Below are positions 16,743 through 25,147 of a stretch of 64,000 nucleotides of DNA, piece by piece (the first letter of the stretch is position 1; the number at the start of each line of letters is the position of its first letter). The translations under genes were made by a program, and so were the position numbers. The notes under the pieces were generated by a model. The model worked only from the letters and a program-made list of their open reading frames with translations. It had not been told where the DNA came from and made no database searches. Origin of the DNA: Thioalbus denitrificans (lineage in GTDB: Bacteria > Pseudomonadota > Gammaproteobacteria > DSM-26407). The stretch is taken from contig NZ_QPJY01000003.1 of assembly GCF_003337735.1 (NCBI RefSeq), forward strand, positions 214,712-278,711, read 5' to 3'.

Positions 16743-17774
16743 TCACTCTGGCGGCGGGGCGGGACACCAGGCCGCCGGCGAACGCTCCTCCCCCGAGGGC
16801 AGCGGCGCGGCGCCGTCGCGAATCCAGGCCGCCAGGTCGCGCCGCACCCGCTCACCCTCGAGATCCCGGGTGAGCATGTGGTAGCCGCGGGCATAGAAGG
16901 CCACCCGCCGGGACTGCGCGGGCAGGCGCGCGAGCAGGCGGCACAGGGCCGGGCGCGGAATCACCTGGTCGTGGGCGCCATACTGCACCAGCAGGGGCGC
17001 CCGGACCCTGTCCGCCGCCCCCAGCGCCCCGTCCATGAGCTCCACCAGGCCGCGCAGGGTGTCGAGCCGGGTGGCTTTCACCACCAGCGGATCCCGGCCC
17101 AGGGCGCGCAGCATTTCCAGGTTGTCGCTGGCATGGATGTCGAGCCCCTCGCCCGTCGCCGTGCAGCCGGGGCAGACCCGCGCCGACAGCTCCAGGACCA
17201 GGCGCAGCAACGGGGTGGTGGCACCCCGTCCCCACACCGCCGGCGCCACCAGGATCGCCCCTTCCACCCGCGGCGGCTCCGGCCCGCCGAGCAGTTCCAG
17301 GGCCACGGCCGCGCCCATGCTCTCCCCGAGCAGGTACAGGGGAGTGCCGGGATGGCGCGCCCGCAGCAGCCGCAGCAGCCGGGCCGCATCCGCCACCATC
17401 CGCCCGCCGCCGGCCCATCGGCCATGGTCCGGGGCGGCCCCGAAACCGCGCTGGTCCACGGCGACGGTGAGAATACCCTGGGCCGCGAGGTAGGCGCCCA
17501 CGCCGGCGAAGGCGTTCCCGTAATCGTTGAAGCCGTGCAGGGCGAGGACCACGGCCAGCGGTCGGCCTGCCGGAGCCCAGCGACGCAGGGGCAGCCGGAA
17601 GCCGTCATCCATCCTTGCCGTGCCGCTCTCCAGGCGCACCGGCAGCGGTCCCGGTCCGGCATCCGCCACCGGCCGCCCGGCGCATCCGGCCGCCAGCAGC
17701 AGGAGCGCCGCCACGAGGCCCGTGCGGCATACTTCCCACACTTGGCTGTTGACAATGCCCCGCAGCCGGTTCAA
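16743..17774 (-). CDS. Alpha/beta hydrolase, monoacylglycerol-lipase-like, lipid anchored
   Basis: A 343-residue serine hydrolase. The N-terminus has a hydrophobic stretch ending LLAAGC, a lipobox. The fold follows with VVLALHGFNDYGNAF (oxyanion loop), DQRGFG, the nucleophile elbow LLGESMGAAVA, the acid in QYGAHDQVIP and the catalytic His in ARGYHMLTRD. This matches the Hydrolase_4/monoglyceride lipase group, so lipid or ester hydrolysis in the envelope is likely. It is divergent from the orphan parA gene. Confidence 0.86.
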   Translation of the reverse strand: MNRLRGIVNSQVWEVCRTGLVAALLLLAAGCAGRPVADAGPGPLPVRLESGTARMDDGFRLPLRRWAPAGRPLAVVLALHGFNDYGNAFAGVGAYLAAQGILTVAVDQRGFGAAPDHGRWAGGGRMVADAARLLRLLRARHPGTPLYLLGESMGAAVALELLGGPEPPRVEGAILVAPAVWGRGATTPLLRLVLELSARVCPGCTATGEGLDIHASDNLEMLRALGRDPLVVKATRLDTLRGLVELMDGALGAADRVRAPLLVQYGAHDQVIPRPALCRLLARLPAQSRRVAFYARGYHMLTRDLEGERVRRDLAAWIRDGAAPLPSGEERSPAAWCPAPPPE

Positions 17775-17912
17775 CGTTTATCTCCTTGAAGAACCGCTAA
17801 TTGCGGTCTCGCAACGCCCCGCCCGAAGGGCGTTACAATACGCCTGTGGCCCCGTGGACAGCGGAGCATGGGTCTTGACGCAACCAGAGAATGCTATCCG
17901 GATCGTTACCGA

Positions 17913-18617
17913 ATGTCCGAACTCCGACGCTACGTCGTCCTCAACAGCAAGGGAGGCTGCGGTAAGACCACCCTTGCCTCGAATCTCGCCGGTTATTTCG
18001 CCTGCAACGGCATCGGCACGGCACTGTTCGACTACGATCCCCAGTGTTCGGCCAGCCACTGGCTGAGCCTGCGGGCCGCCTCCCTGCCGCGCATCCACGG
18101 CGTGGCCGTGGGCCAAAAGAACTCCGCCCCGGTGACGCGCTCGTTCCTCATGCGATTGCCCCAGGAGACGCGGCGCGTCATCCTCGACACTCCCGCCTCC
18201 ATGAAGCGCATGGAGCTCACCGAGCTGCTGCGCTCCGCCAGCGCCGTGCTGGTGCCGGTGCTGCCCTCGGCCATCGACGCCCACGCCACCGCCAACTTCA
18301 TCGAGGAGCTCTCCACCGTGATGCGCACCTGTGCGCCCCACCTGCCCATCGGCCTGGTGGCCAACCGCGTGCGCAGCAACACCCCCGGCATCCTGGCCCC
18401 CCTGGAGCGGCTGTCGGAGAAGCTGGACATCCCCCTGGTGGCCTGCCTGCGCGAAACCCCGAACTATCTCCGGGCCGCCGACGCCGGCATCAGCGTCCAC
18501 GAGATGGACTCCCGCACCGTGCGCATCGACCGCGCCCAGTGGCGGCCCCTGGTGGAGTGGCTGGAAGGCCCGGCGCAGTCCCAGCTCGACCTGGAGCCCC
18601 GCGCCCAGCGCGGCTGA
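17913..18617 (+). CDS. Orphan ParA/MinD-family ATPase
   Basis: A 234-residue P-loop ATPase with the deviant Walker A KGGCGKTTLASNLA, switch I region DYDPQCSASHWL and Walker B RRVILDTPAS. Proteins of this type form dynamic ATP-bound dimers that position DNA, carboxysomes, chemoreceptors or other cargo. No parB, parS-like repeats or cargo gene is next to it, so it is an orphan. An in-frame ATG at 17868 would add 15 residues; neither start has a strong ribosome site. CCGCTAATTGCGG and a GC hairpin just before TTACAAT lie upstream. Confidence 0.84.
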   Translation: MSELRRYVVLNSKGGCGKTTLASNLAGYFACNGIGTALFDYDPQCSASHWLSLRAASLPRIHGVAVGQKNSAPVTRSFLMRLPQETRRVILDTPASMKRMELTELLRSASAVLVPVLPSAIDAHATANFIEELSTVMRTCAPHLPIGLVANRVRSNTPGILAPLERLSEKLDIPLVACLRETPNYLRAADAGISVHEMDSRTVRIDRAQWRPLVEWLEGPAQSQLDLEPRAQRG

Positions 18618-18629
18618 GCCGTCAGGATT

Positions 18630-18870
18630 CGTTTATCCACAGATTGCGCAGATGACGCCGATGGGTCGTGATTCCGGTAAAGGCGCGGCGGTTGGTTACG
18701 CCGCCGGACCCGTGAGGATGCCCCCGCAGCAGAAAAGTCGACCCGGAGTTCCGGCGTATCCGGAATCACCGCCCGCTCACGCCCATCACACCTGAACATA
18801 ATAATCCGCGTAATCAGCGTAATCTGCGGATAACAGGCCTGCCTCCGTGTTCCCGTCAATCCTGTCTATT
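18630..18870. repeat. Dispersed intergenic repeat units between parA and thiD
   Basis: This 248-bp gap carries several short units shared with the 5.1-6.4 kb gaps: TATCCACAGATTGCGCAGAT at the left, CGTAATCAGCGTAATCTGCG near 18806 and GTCAATCCTGTCTATTC near 18856. No gene is seen. Confidence 0.5.
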
Positions 18871-19675
18871 CAAAACTTCCATCCGGCCCCTCGCGCAGGG
18901 CGTGGTTGAGGGGGCCGTGGCCGGCGCCGAGGCCCGGCGCGGTGCGGATGGCGGCCTGGACGAAGGCCCGCGCCCGCGCCACCGCCGCCTCCAGCGCCAG
19001 CCCCCGGGCCAGGCCGGCGGCCACGGCCGAGGCCAGGGTGCAGCCGGTGCCGTGCACGTTGCGGGTCGCGATCCGCGGGCTGTCGTAGCGGCTGACGCCC
19101 GCAGTGGTGGCGAGCACGTCGGTGACCACGGCGCCCGCCAGCCGCCCCCCCTTCAGCAGCACCCCGCGGGGACCCAGGGCCAGCAACGCCCGCGCCGCCG
19201 GCTCGAGCGCCTCCGGGGTGTCGATGGTCCGCCCCAGCAGCACCTCCGCCTCGGGGACGTTGGGCGTGATCACCGTGGCCCGGGGCAGCAGCCGCTCCCG
19301 CAGGGTCTGCTCCGCTGCGGGGTCCAGCAGCCGCGCCCCGCCCTTGGCGAACATCACCGGGTCCACCACCAGCGGCGTGTCCGGAGCGGATTTCTCCAGC
19401 ACCCCGGCCACGCTCCCGATCACCGCCGCCGTGTGCAGCATTCCGGTCTTGATGGCGTCGGCCCCGATATCGGCCAGCACCACCTCCATCTGGCGGGCGA
19501 TGAAGGCGGGCGGCACCCCGAACACGTCGTGGACAGCGGTCGTGTCCTGGGCGGTGAGCGCCGTCACCGCCGTGGCGGCGAACCCGCCCAGCGCCGTGAC
19601 CGTCTTGATGTCGGCCTGGATTCCGGCGCCCCCGCCCGAATCGGAACCCGCCACGATAAGCACACGTCCCCGCAT
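18866..19675 (-). CDS. thiD: Hydroxymethylpyrimidine/phosphomethylpyrimidine kinase
   Basis: A 269-residue ribokinase-family enzyme that phosphorylates HMP and HMP-P in thiamin synthesis. The N-terminus VLIVAGSDSGGGAGIQADIKT is diagnostic; AVTALTAQDT, VVDPVMFAKGG, ITPNVPEAEVLLG and the anion-hole/catalytic Asp region ATRNVHGTGCTLASAVAAGLARG complete the fold. The length is normal. No TPP riboswitch was found in the 95 bp upstream and no other thi gene is near. Confidence 0.94.
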   Translation of the reverse strand: MRGRVLIVAGSDSGGGAGIQADIKTVTALGGFAATAVTALTAQDTTAVHDVFGVPPAFIARQMEVVLADIGADAIKTGMLHTAAVIGSVAGVLEKSAPDTPLVVDPVMFAKGGARLLDPAAEQTLRERLLPRATVITPNVPEAEVLLGRTIDTPEALEPAARALLALGPRGVLLKGGRLAGAVVTDVLATTAGVSRYDSPRIATRNVHGTGCTLASAVAAGLARGLALEAAVARARAFVQAAIRTAPGLGAGHGPLNHALREGPDGSFE

Positions 19676-19823
19676 AACCCGGTCTCCCGCACAGGGTCCG
19701 GCGCCGGCCGGCCGGCCCCCTCTCCCGTGATGATGACACAGGACGGCGATTCGCGGCTGCCCGCCGGATGCGGGCGCCGTGCCTGTGGAAGCCTCGAAAA
19801 GCTGTGTCTATACTGCACGGGAA

Positions 19824-19841
19824 CCACTGATTAATCAGTGG
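19824..19841. promoter_or_regulatory. Perfect 18-bp palindrome upstream of second csp gene
   Basis: CCACTGATTAATCAGTGG is fully self-complementary. It lies 125 bp upstream of the csp start and shortly after TCTATACT, which could be a -10 element, so it may be an operator or the first hairpin of the leader. Confidence 0.5.
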
Positions 19842-19865
19842 CTCAGTGACTGCGGTCGAGAGAAA

Positions 19866-19905
19866 GTGATTCCTGCCGGCGCCTTCGGGGGCGGACCGGA
19901 ATCAC
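19866..19905 (+). promoter_or_regulatory. Structured 5' leader hairpin of csp copy 2
   Basis: GTGATTCC (19866-19873) pairs perfectly with GGAATCAC (19898-19905); inside, GCC-TTCG-GGG suggests a UUCG-type loop. Long structured leaders are a normal feature of cold-shock mRNAs and can act in temperature sensing. Confidence 0.5.
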
Positions 19906-19965
19906 GGCGCCGAGGCCGTGGATGGCAATTCCGCTTCAACCCGGTATGCAGCAGAGGTAAGTATC

Positions 19966-20169
19966 GTGGCAACAGGCAAGGTAAAGTGGTTCAACGACTC
20001 CAAGGGCTTCGGGTTCATCGCTCCGGATGACGGCAGCGCCGATGTGTTCGTGCATTACAGCGCCATCAAGGGCAATGGCTTCAAGTCGCTGGCCGAAGGC
20101 CAGGCCGTCACCTTCGAAACCCAGCAGGGTCCGAAGGGGCTCGCCGCGGCGAACGTTGTCCCACAATAA
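19966..20169 (+). CDS. Cold shock protein, CspA family (copy 2)
   Basis: A 67-residue cold-shock domain nearly identical to the product at 11400-11603, with intact RNP1 ([10 protein letters not shown]) and RNP2 (VFVHYSAI). The start is a GTG at 19966 preceded by AGAGGTAAG at good spacing. A terminator follows 22 bp after the stop. The two paralogs share the coding design but not the leader sequences, so their control probably differs. Confidence 0.94.
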   Translation: MATGKVKWFNDSKGFGFIAPDDGSADVFVHYSAIKGNGFKSLAEGQAVTFETQQGPKGLAAANVVPQ

Positions 20170-20190
20170 AATGTAGTATGGCTGCCAGCC

Positions 20191-20226
20191 CGCGAACCCC
20201 GCCTTGACGGCGGGGTTCGCGTTTGC
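20191..20226 (+). terminator. Rho-independent terminator of csp copy 2
   Basis: CGCGAACCCCGCC, loop TTGAC, GGCGGGGTTCGCG: a perfect 13-bp stem followed by TTTG. It also faces the convergent mtfA gene. Confidence 0.85.
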
Positions 20227-20259
20227 GGGGCACTGCAACGGAACCGCGACCCGGGCGGT

Positions 20260-21036
20260 TCAGCCCGGGAGCCGGGCGCCCGGGTCCTGGCGGTAGAACT
20301 CGGCCAGCAACCGGTAGACCTCGGGATACTCGCCGCGCAGCACCCGCGGCCGTTCGAAGAACAGCTCGCTCAGCACGGCGAAGAACTCGCCGGGCGACTC
20401 GGCCGCGTAGGGATCGATGCCGCTCGCCAGCCCCCGCTCCATGCGCCCGGTGAAATCCCCGTAGGCCGCGCTGAACACGCGCTTCCATGCCGCGCCGTTC
20501 ATGCCCCGGTGCAGCGGCGGATGGCCGTTGGCGCTGCCGTTGACCATGTCGAGCTTGTGGGCGAACTCGTGCAGCACCACGTTGTAGCCGTCCAGGATCG
20601 TACCCGCCTCCACGTCGGACCAGGAGAGAACGACCGGCCCGCGTTGCCAGGCCTCGCCGGACAGCGGCTGGCGCGAGACCCAGACCACGCCGTCGGCGTC
20701 CACCCACTCGCGCTCGGGCATGAACTCGTCGGGATAGACGATGACCGAAACCCAGCCGTGATACCACTCGAGCCCCAGGTTGAGGATGGGCAGGCAGGCC
20801 TGCAGGGCGATGACGAGCGCCCGCTCACGGTCGATCACCGTTCCCGCGGCCCCCTCCAGGCTCTTCTCGTGCAGGAACAGCAGCGCCAGGTCCCGCAGGC
20901 GCTTCTCCGCCTCCTGCGGCAGCCCCTTCAGCAGCGGCAGACGCGCCCATACAGTGCGCCACTGCGCCTCCGGCACCTCCGGTCGCAACCGCGCCAGGAG
21001 CCGGCGCCGGCGCCAGTTACGGAAACTCGAGAACAC
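20260..21036 (-). CDS. mtfA: MtfA-family zinc peptidase
   Basis: A 258-residue protein of the MtfA (Mlc titration factor) peptidase family. The metal site HEFAHKLDMVNG (HExxH) is present, followed by the third-ligand region EFFAVLSELFFERP. Upstream segments LIVY-like VSVIVYPDEFMP and WQRGPVVLSWSDV match the family. In E. coli MtfA binds the glucose repressor Mlc; whether Mlc exists here is not known. No signal peptide: cytoplasmic. It is the last gene on the strand of the phosphate block but is separated from usp by about 125 bp. Confidence 0.9.
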   Translation of the reverse strand: MFSSFRNWRRRRLLARLRPEVPEAQWRTVWARLPLLKGLPQEAEKRLRDLALLFLHEKSLEGAAGTVIDRERALVIALQACLPILNLGLEWYHGWVSVIVYPDEFMPEREWVDADGVVWVSRQPLSGEAWQRGPVVLSWSDVEAGTILDGYNVVLHEFAHKLDMVNGSANGHPPLHRGMNGAAWKRVFSAAYGDFTGRMERGLASGIDPYAAESPGEFFAVLSELFFERPRVLRGEYPEVYRLLAEFYRQDPGARLPG

Positions 21037-21160
21037 GCATCCTCCCCGTGGACAGGTGGCGACAGGGCGCGGGGACGGCCGCGGCCCCGGGCATCGGGTT
21101 GTCCTTCACGGGGATGTTAACGCGGTGGAAACGGCGCTGCGAGAACCGCCGCCGGGGTGT

Positions 21161-21715
21161 TCAGGCAGCGGATGCGCCGGAGCCGGCGGAGACGGGCGCC
21201 GCCGCGGGTGCTTCCGCCCCCGCGCAGGGGATCGCCGGGGGCACCAGGGTGACCGGACAGCGCGCCCGGCGCAGGACCTGGTCGCCGACCGAACCGTTGA
21301 GCCAGCGGGAAAGACCGTTCCGCCGGCGCCGCCCGAGGATGATGGCGGCCACCGCGCGCTGTCCGGCAACCGCGACGATGCACTCCGCCGGCAGGCCCCT
21401 CACCAGCAGCGTCTGCGCGCGCTCCAGGGCGGTGAGATCGGGCCGTTCCTGCCGCAGCGCAGCGAGGAACGCCTGCAGCAGCGACCCGGCGCCGGCCTGC
21501 AGGGGAGTCAGGCCCCGGCGCCGGCCGCTGGCGCGCTGATAGAGACCCGGGCGGTTCACGGGCTCGTGCAGCACGTGGAGGATCAGCAGCCGGCCCCGCC
21601 CCTCCGCGGCGAGCTCGGCGGCATGCACGAGCGCGGCCCGGGCGGGCGCCCCGAAATCCACCGGGACCAGGTAGGCGGGTACGGCAATGTCGTTGTCGGT
21701 GCCTTGGGCGGACAT
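21161..21715 (-). CDS. Universal stress protein, UspA family
   Basis: A 184-residue Usp fold protein. YLVPVDFGAPARAALVHAAELA opens the fold and IILGRRRRNGLSRWLNGSVGDQVLRRARCPVTLVPP is the nucleotide-binding glycine/serine stretch (G-x2-G-x9-G(S/T)-like). A low-complexity Ala-rich tail follows. It is downstream of ppx on the same strand with 72 bp between, so may be part of the phosphate-responsive transcript. Confidence 0.85.
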   Translation of the reverse strand: MSAQGTDNDIAVPAYLVPVDFGAPARAALVHAAELAAEGRGRLLILHVLHEPVNRPGLYQRASGRRRGLTPLQAGAGSLLQAFLAALRQERPDLTALERAQTLLVRGLPAECIVAVAGQRAVAAIILGRRRRNGLSRWLNGSVGDQVLRRARCPVTLVPPAIPCAGAEAPAAAPVSAGSGASAA

Positions 21716-21787
21716 GACGGGAACGGCCGGCGCATGGGGTTGGATCCGAGTCTGCCGGGAGAAGATGACGGCGGGATGACCGTTTCC

Positions 21788-22696
21788 TTACACCGGCGCG
21801 CCGGCGGTCGCGGGCTCCCGGCCCCGGTGCTGCTCGTAGAGCTGGCGCACGATCCCGTCGGCGAGCCCGATCTGGGGGACATACATGCGCCGGATGCCGG
21901 CCCAGCGCAGCACCGACAGGTAGATCCGGGCGGCGGGCACGATGACGTCGGCCCGGTCCGGGCGCAGGCCGAGATCGCGGATGCGCTCCTCGAAGCTGAG
22001 CGCGCTGAGCCGGGCGTGGGTGGCGCGGATGTGCTTCGGCGTGATGGGCTGGCCCTCCTTGCGCCCGGAGAGGCGGAAGATCTTGTTGATGTTCCCCCCG
22101 CTGCCGATCCCCTGGATCTCGGGACAGCCACGGATGGCCGCAGTGATCCAGGCCTTCATCTCCCGCCAGCGGGATTCGGGCACCATCCCGTCCAGGAGCC
22201 GGACGGTGCCGATGTCGAAGGAGGCCGAGGCGGTGCTGCAGCCGCTGCCGAACAGGGTGAGTTCGGTGCTGCCGCCGCCCACGTCCAGGTAGAGGTAGGC
22301 GCCACCCGCCTCCAGGCGCTCCTCGAAGTGGTTGGCGAAGATGATGGAGCCCTCCTCCTCGCCGCTGATGATCTCCAGGCGCAGTCCGCACTGGTCGTGG
22401 ATCTGCCCGGCCAGGATCGGACCGTTCCGCGCCTCGCGCATGGCGGAGGTGGCCACGGCCCGGTAGGCGAGCGGCTGGTAGGCGTCCATCAGGCAGCGGA
22501 AGCCGGACAGGGTCTTGACGAGCTGCCAGGCCTTGTCGGGGGAGATCTCACGGCGCAGGAAGGCGTCGTCGCCGAGGCGCAGGGGCATGCGCACCAGCGC
22601 CTCCTTCTTGAACACCGGCCCCGACGGCCCCTCGAACACCTGCGCCAGCAGCAGGCGCACGGCGTTGGAGCCCATGTCGACGGCGGCGAACTTCAC
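21788..22696 (-). CDS. ppx: Exopolyphosphatase, Ppx/GppA family (short form)
   Basis: A 302-residue ASKHA-fold phosphatase. The phosphate-1 loop AAVDMGSNAVRLLLAQV, the AVATSAMREARNG block, the catalytic IISGEEEGSIIFAN and the phosphate-2 loop YLDVGGGSTELTLF are all present. It lacks the C-terminal HD-like region of E. coli Ppx, matching the short class. It hydrolyses polyphosphate or pppGpp. Its place after phoU-phoR-phoU fits a role in phosphate storage. Confidence 0.9.
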   Translation of the reverse strand: MKFAAVDMGSNAVRLLLAQVFEGPSGPVFKKEALVRMPLRLGDDAFLRREISPDKAWQLVKTLSGFRCLMDAYQPLAYRAVATSAMREARNGPILAGQIHDQCGLRLEIISGEEEGSIIFANHFEERLEAGGAYLYLDVGGGSTELTLFGSGCSTASASFDIGTVRLLDGMVPESRWREMKAWITAAIRGCPEIQGIGSGGNINKIFRLSGRKEGQPITPKHIRATHARLSALSFEERIRDLGLRPDRADVIVPAARIYLSVLRWAGIRRMYVPQIGLADGIVRQLYEQHRGREPATAGAPV

Positions 22697-22769
22697 CGGC
22701 TGCGCGCCCCGGCCGGCCCCGGCGGACAGCCGCGGAACAGACGCGAATCCCTGCCCCGGGCAACAGCCA

Positions 22770-23486
22770 CTACCGGCGCTCCATCTCCTCGGCCATGTGC
22801 TCGACGCTGGTGTGGCGCACGTCCTTGCCCTTCACCAGGTAGATGACGTACTCGCAGATGTTGCGCGAGCGATCGCCGATGCGCTCGATGGCGCGGGCCG
22901 CCCAGAGGACGTTCAGCACCGCGGGAATGGTGCGGGGATCCTCCATCATGTAGGTGATCATGAGGCGCATGATCCCCTCGTAGTCGCGATCCACGTCCGC
23001 GTCCTCGCGCGCCACCTTGAGCGCCAGTTCCACGTCCATGCGGGCGAAGGCGTCCAGCGCGTCATGGAGCATGCGCGAGACCCGCTGGGAGATGTGGCCG
23101 AGCCTGTTCTCGTGCCCGCGCCCCTCGCCCGCCTCGGCGAGCCGGTCGGCCATGCGCGCCACCCGCTCGGCCTCGTCGCCGATCCGCTCCAGGTCGTTGG
23201 TGACCCGCAGCACGGTCAGGATCAGCCGCAGGTCGATGGCCGTGGGCTGACGCCGGGCGATGATGCGGGTGGCCTCCTCGTCGATGTCCACATCGAAGCC
23301 GTTCACCTCGAGATCGCCGGCCACCACGCGCGCGGCCAGGTCGTGATCCTGTTCGCTCAGGGCGCGCAGGGCGTCGGCGAGCTGCTGCTCGACCATGCCG
23401 CCCATGGTGAGGACCTTGCTGCGCAGGTCGGCCAGCTCGGCATCGAAGCGCTGATAGATGTGTCCCTTGTGGATTTCGCCCGCCAT
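22770..23486 (-). CDS. phoU: Phosphate signalling protein PhoU (second copy)
   Basis: A 238-residue PhoU with two three-helix repeats. The metal-binding motif ExxxD repeats are visible (LERIGDEAERVARMA in the first half, IERIGDRSRNICEYVIYLVKG in the second). PhoU restrains PhoR and the Pst transporter when phosphate is ample. An upstream ATG at 23498 adds four residues, but GGCGGAG favours 23486. This is one of two phoU genes, on the far side of phoR. Confidence 0.93.
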   Translation of the reverse strand: MAGEIHKGHIYQRFDAELADLRSKVLTMGGMVEQQLADALRALSEQDHDLAARVVAGDLEVNGFDVDIDEEATRIIARRQPTAIDLRLILTVLRVTNDLERIGDEAERVARMADRLAEAGEGRGHENRLGHISQRVSRMLHDALDAFARMDVELALKVAREDADVDRDYEGIMRLMITYMMEDPRTIPAVLNVLWAARAIERIGDRSRNICEYVIYLVKGKDVRHTSVEHMAEEMERR

Positions 23487-23644
23487 GTCTCCGCCCATCG
23501 TGGCCCATGCACCCGGACCGGCGCCCGTTTACGTGAGGCTACCGTTCCGCAATGACACTTTGGTTACCAGGTGTCCGCCATCCGTCCAAGTTTACCGCCA
23601 CGCCCCGCTTCGGCGCAGCCTGTCCGAGGACGGAGCCGGTGTTG

Positions 23645-25147
23645 TCACGCCGCGCCGCCGTCATCCTCCGGCCCTGCCGCGCCATCCGCCTCCTCATCCC
23701 CGCCGCCGAGCCGGACCGCCCGCCCGGCCGGGAAGCGGCAGGTGAAGGTGCTGCCGCGCCCCGGTTCGCTCTCCACCGTCAGGCGGCCGTCGTGGTGGGT
23801 GAGCACGTGCTTGACGATGGCCAGGCCCAGCCCGGTCCCGCCGGTCTCCCGGGACCGCCCCACGTCGACGCGGTAGAAGCGCTCGGTGAGCCGGGGCAGG
23901 TGCACCGGGTCGATGCCGGTCCCGCTGTCGGTCACCGCGAAACAGGCTTCGCCATTCCCGTCCCGGTACCAGCGGATGCGGATGCTGCCCCCCTCGGGAG
24001 TGTAGCGGACCGCGTTGGAGACCAGGTTGGAGAAGGCGCTGCGCAGCTCGTCGGGCTGGCAGAGCAGCCCCAGCCCGCGGTCCTGCTCCAGCTCCACCCG
24101 GTGACGGCCGCCGCTCAGCCCCAGCGCCTCTTCGTAGACCCCGTCGACGACGCCGGCCACCGGGCAGGGCTCCAGCTGCCGCCCCTTCTGATCCAGCTCC
24201 AGGCGGGAGAGGTGCAGCAGGTCGGCCACCAGCGTCTGCATGCGCCGGGTCTGCTCCTGCATCCGCTTCAACGCCCGCTCCCGGGCCGGGTTGCCGCCGG
24301 CCTCGGTCTCCAGCAGCGCCTCCACGTAGCCGCTCATCACCGTCAGCGGCGTGCGCAGCTCGTGGGAGACATTGGCGACAAAATCCCGGCGCATCTCCTC
24401 CAGCCGGCGCAGGCGGGTGATATCCCGTGCCAGCAGCAGGCGCCGTTTCTTCGACAGGGTCACCACCCGCACGCTGAGCCAGACACGCTCATCGGCGCGC
24501 GAGGGCAGCTCCAGCGCCGTCGCCCAGTCGCCGCTGCGCATCCGCGCCCCGAACTCGGGATGGCGCATCAGGTCGGTGATGCGCTGCCCGTGGTCGATCC
24601 CCCGCTGCAGGCCGAGCAGCCGCTCCGCGGTGGGGTTCCACCACTCGATCTCGCCCCGGGGCCCGAGGGCGACCGCCGCGTCGGGCAGGGCATCGGTCGC
24701 CTCGTTGAACCGCCGCAGCGCCCGGGTCAGCTTGCGCTTGCGCTTGCGCCCGGTGCGCTGCAGGCGGGCGATGCCGCCCAGCACCTCGCCCCAGCCCCCG
24801 CGCACGGCCGGCAGGGTGCCGGAACCGTTGAGCCAGCGCCCCAGCCGCAGCAGCAGCAGGAACTGGCGCAGCGCGTATGCGGCCAGCCCCGCGAGCGCCA
24901 GGCGCGACCAGCCCGGCGAGCCACTGACGAATGCCGTGCCCGCGAGCAGCAGCAGCCCGGCCACCCAGACCAGCTCCCGGCGCCAGGCCGCCCGGGAACG
25001 CAGGGCCCAGAGCAGCAGGGTGGCGCCCAGGGCCAGCCGGGCCAGCGGGCGGGGCAGCTCCTTCACGGCCCCTGCCGGCGGGCTCTGCTCATCAACGGGG
25101 GGCGTTTCAGGCGCCATGGGCGAGGAGGCGGAAGGGGGATGCATCAA
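23645..25147 (-). CDS. phoR: Phosphate regulon sensor histidine kinase PhoR
   Basis: A 500-residue membrane sensor kinase. Two or more N-terminal hydrophobic segments (about residues 40-110) are followed by a basic linker, a PAS domain (ATDALPDAAVALGPRGEIEWWNPTAERLLG), the H-box RRDFVANVSHELRTPL with His262, the N-box SNLVSNAVRYTPEGG and the G boxes DSGTGI and GGTGLGLAIVKHV. It phosphorylates PhoB in low phosphate. Its start overlaps the upstream phoU stop by four bases, so the two are coupled. phoR is placed after pst-phoU instead of next to phoB, and is followed by a second phoU. Confidence 0.94.
   Translation of the reverse strand: MMHPPSASSPMAPETPPVDEQSPPAGAVKELPRPLARLALGATLLLWALRSRAAWRRELVWVAGLLLLAGTAFVSGSPGWSRLALAGLAAYALRQFLLLLRLGRWLNGSGTLPAVRGGWGEVLGGIARLQRTGRKRKRKLTRALRRFNEATDALPDAAVALGPRGEIEWWNPTAERLLGLQRGIDHGQRITDLMRHPEFGARMRSGDWATALELPSRADERVWLSVRVVTLSKKRRLLLARDITRLRRLEEMRRDFVANVSHELRTPLTVMSGYVEALLETEAGGNPARERALKRMQEQTRRMQTLVADLLHLSRLELDQKGRQLEPCPVAGVVDGVYEEALGLSGGRHRVELEQDRGLGLLCQPDELRSAFSNLVSNAVRYTPEGGSIRIRWYRDGNGEACFAVTDSGTGIDPVHLPRLTERFYRVDVGRSRETGGTGLGLAIVKHVLTHHDGRLTVESEPGRGSTFTCRFPAGRAVRLGGGDEEADGAAGPEDDGGAA

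Noticed and set aside
19676-19770. TPP riboswitch ahead of thiD
   Set aside because: The conserved CUGAGA and ACCUGAUCUGG-type elements are absent and the leader is short.
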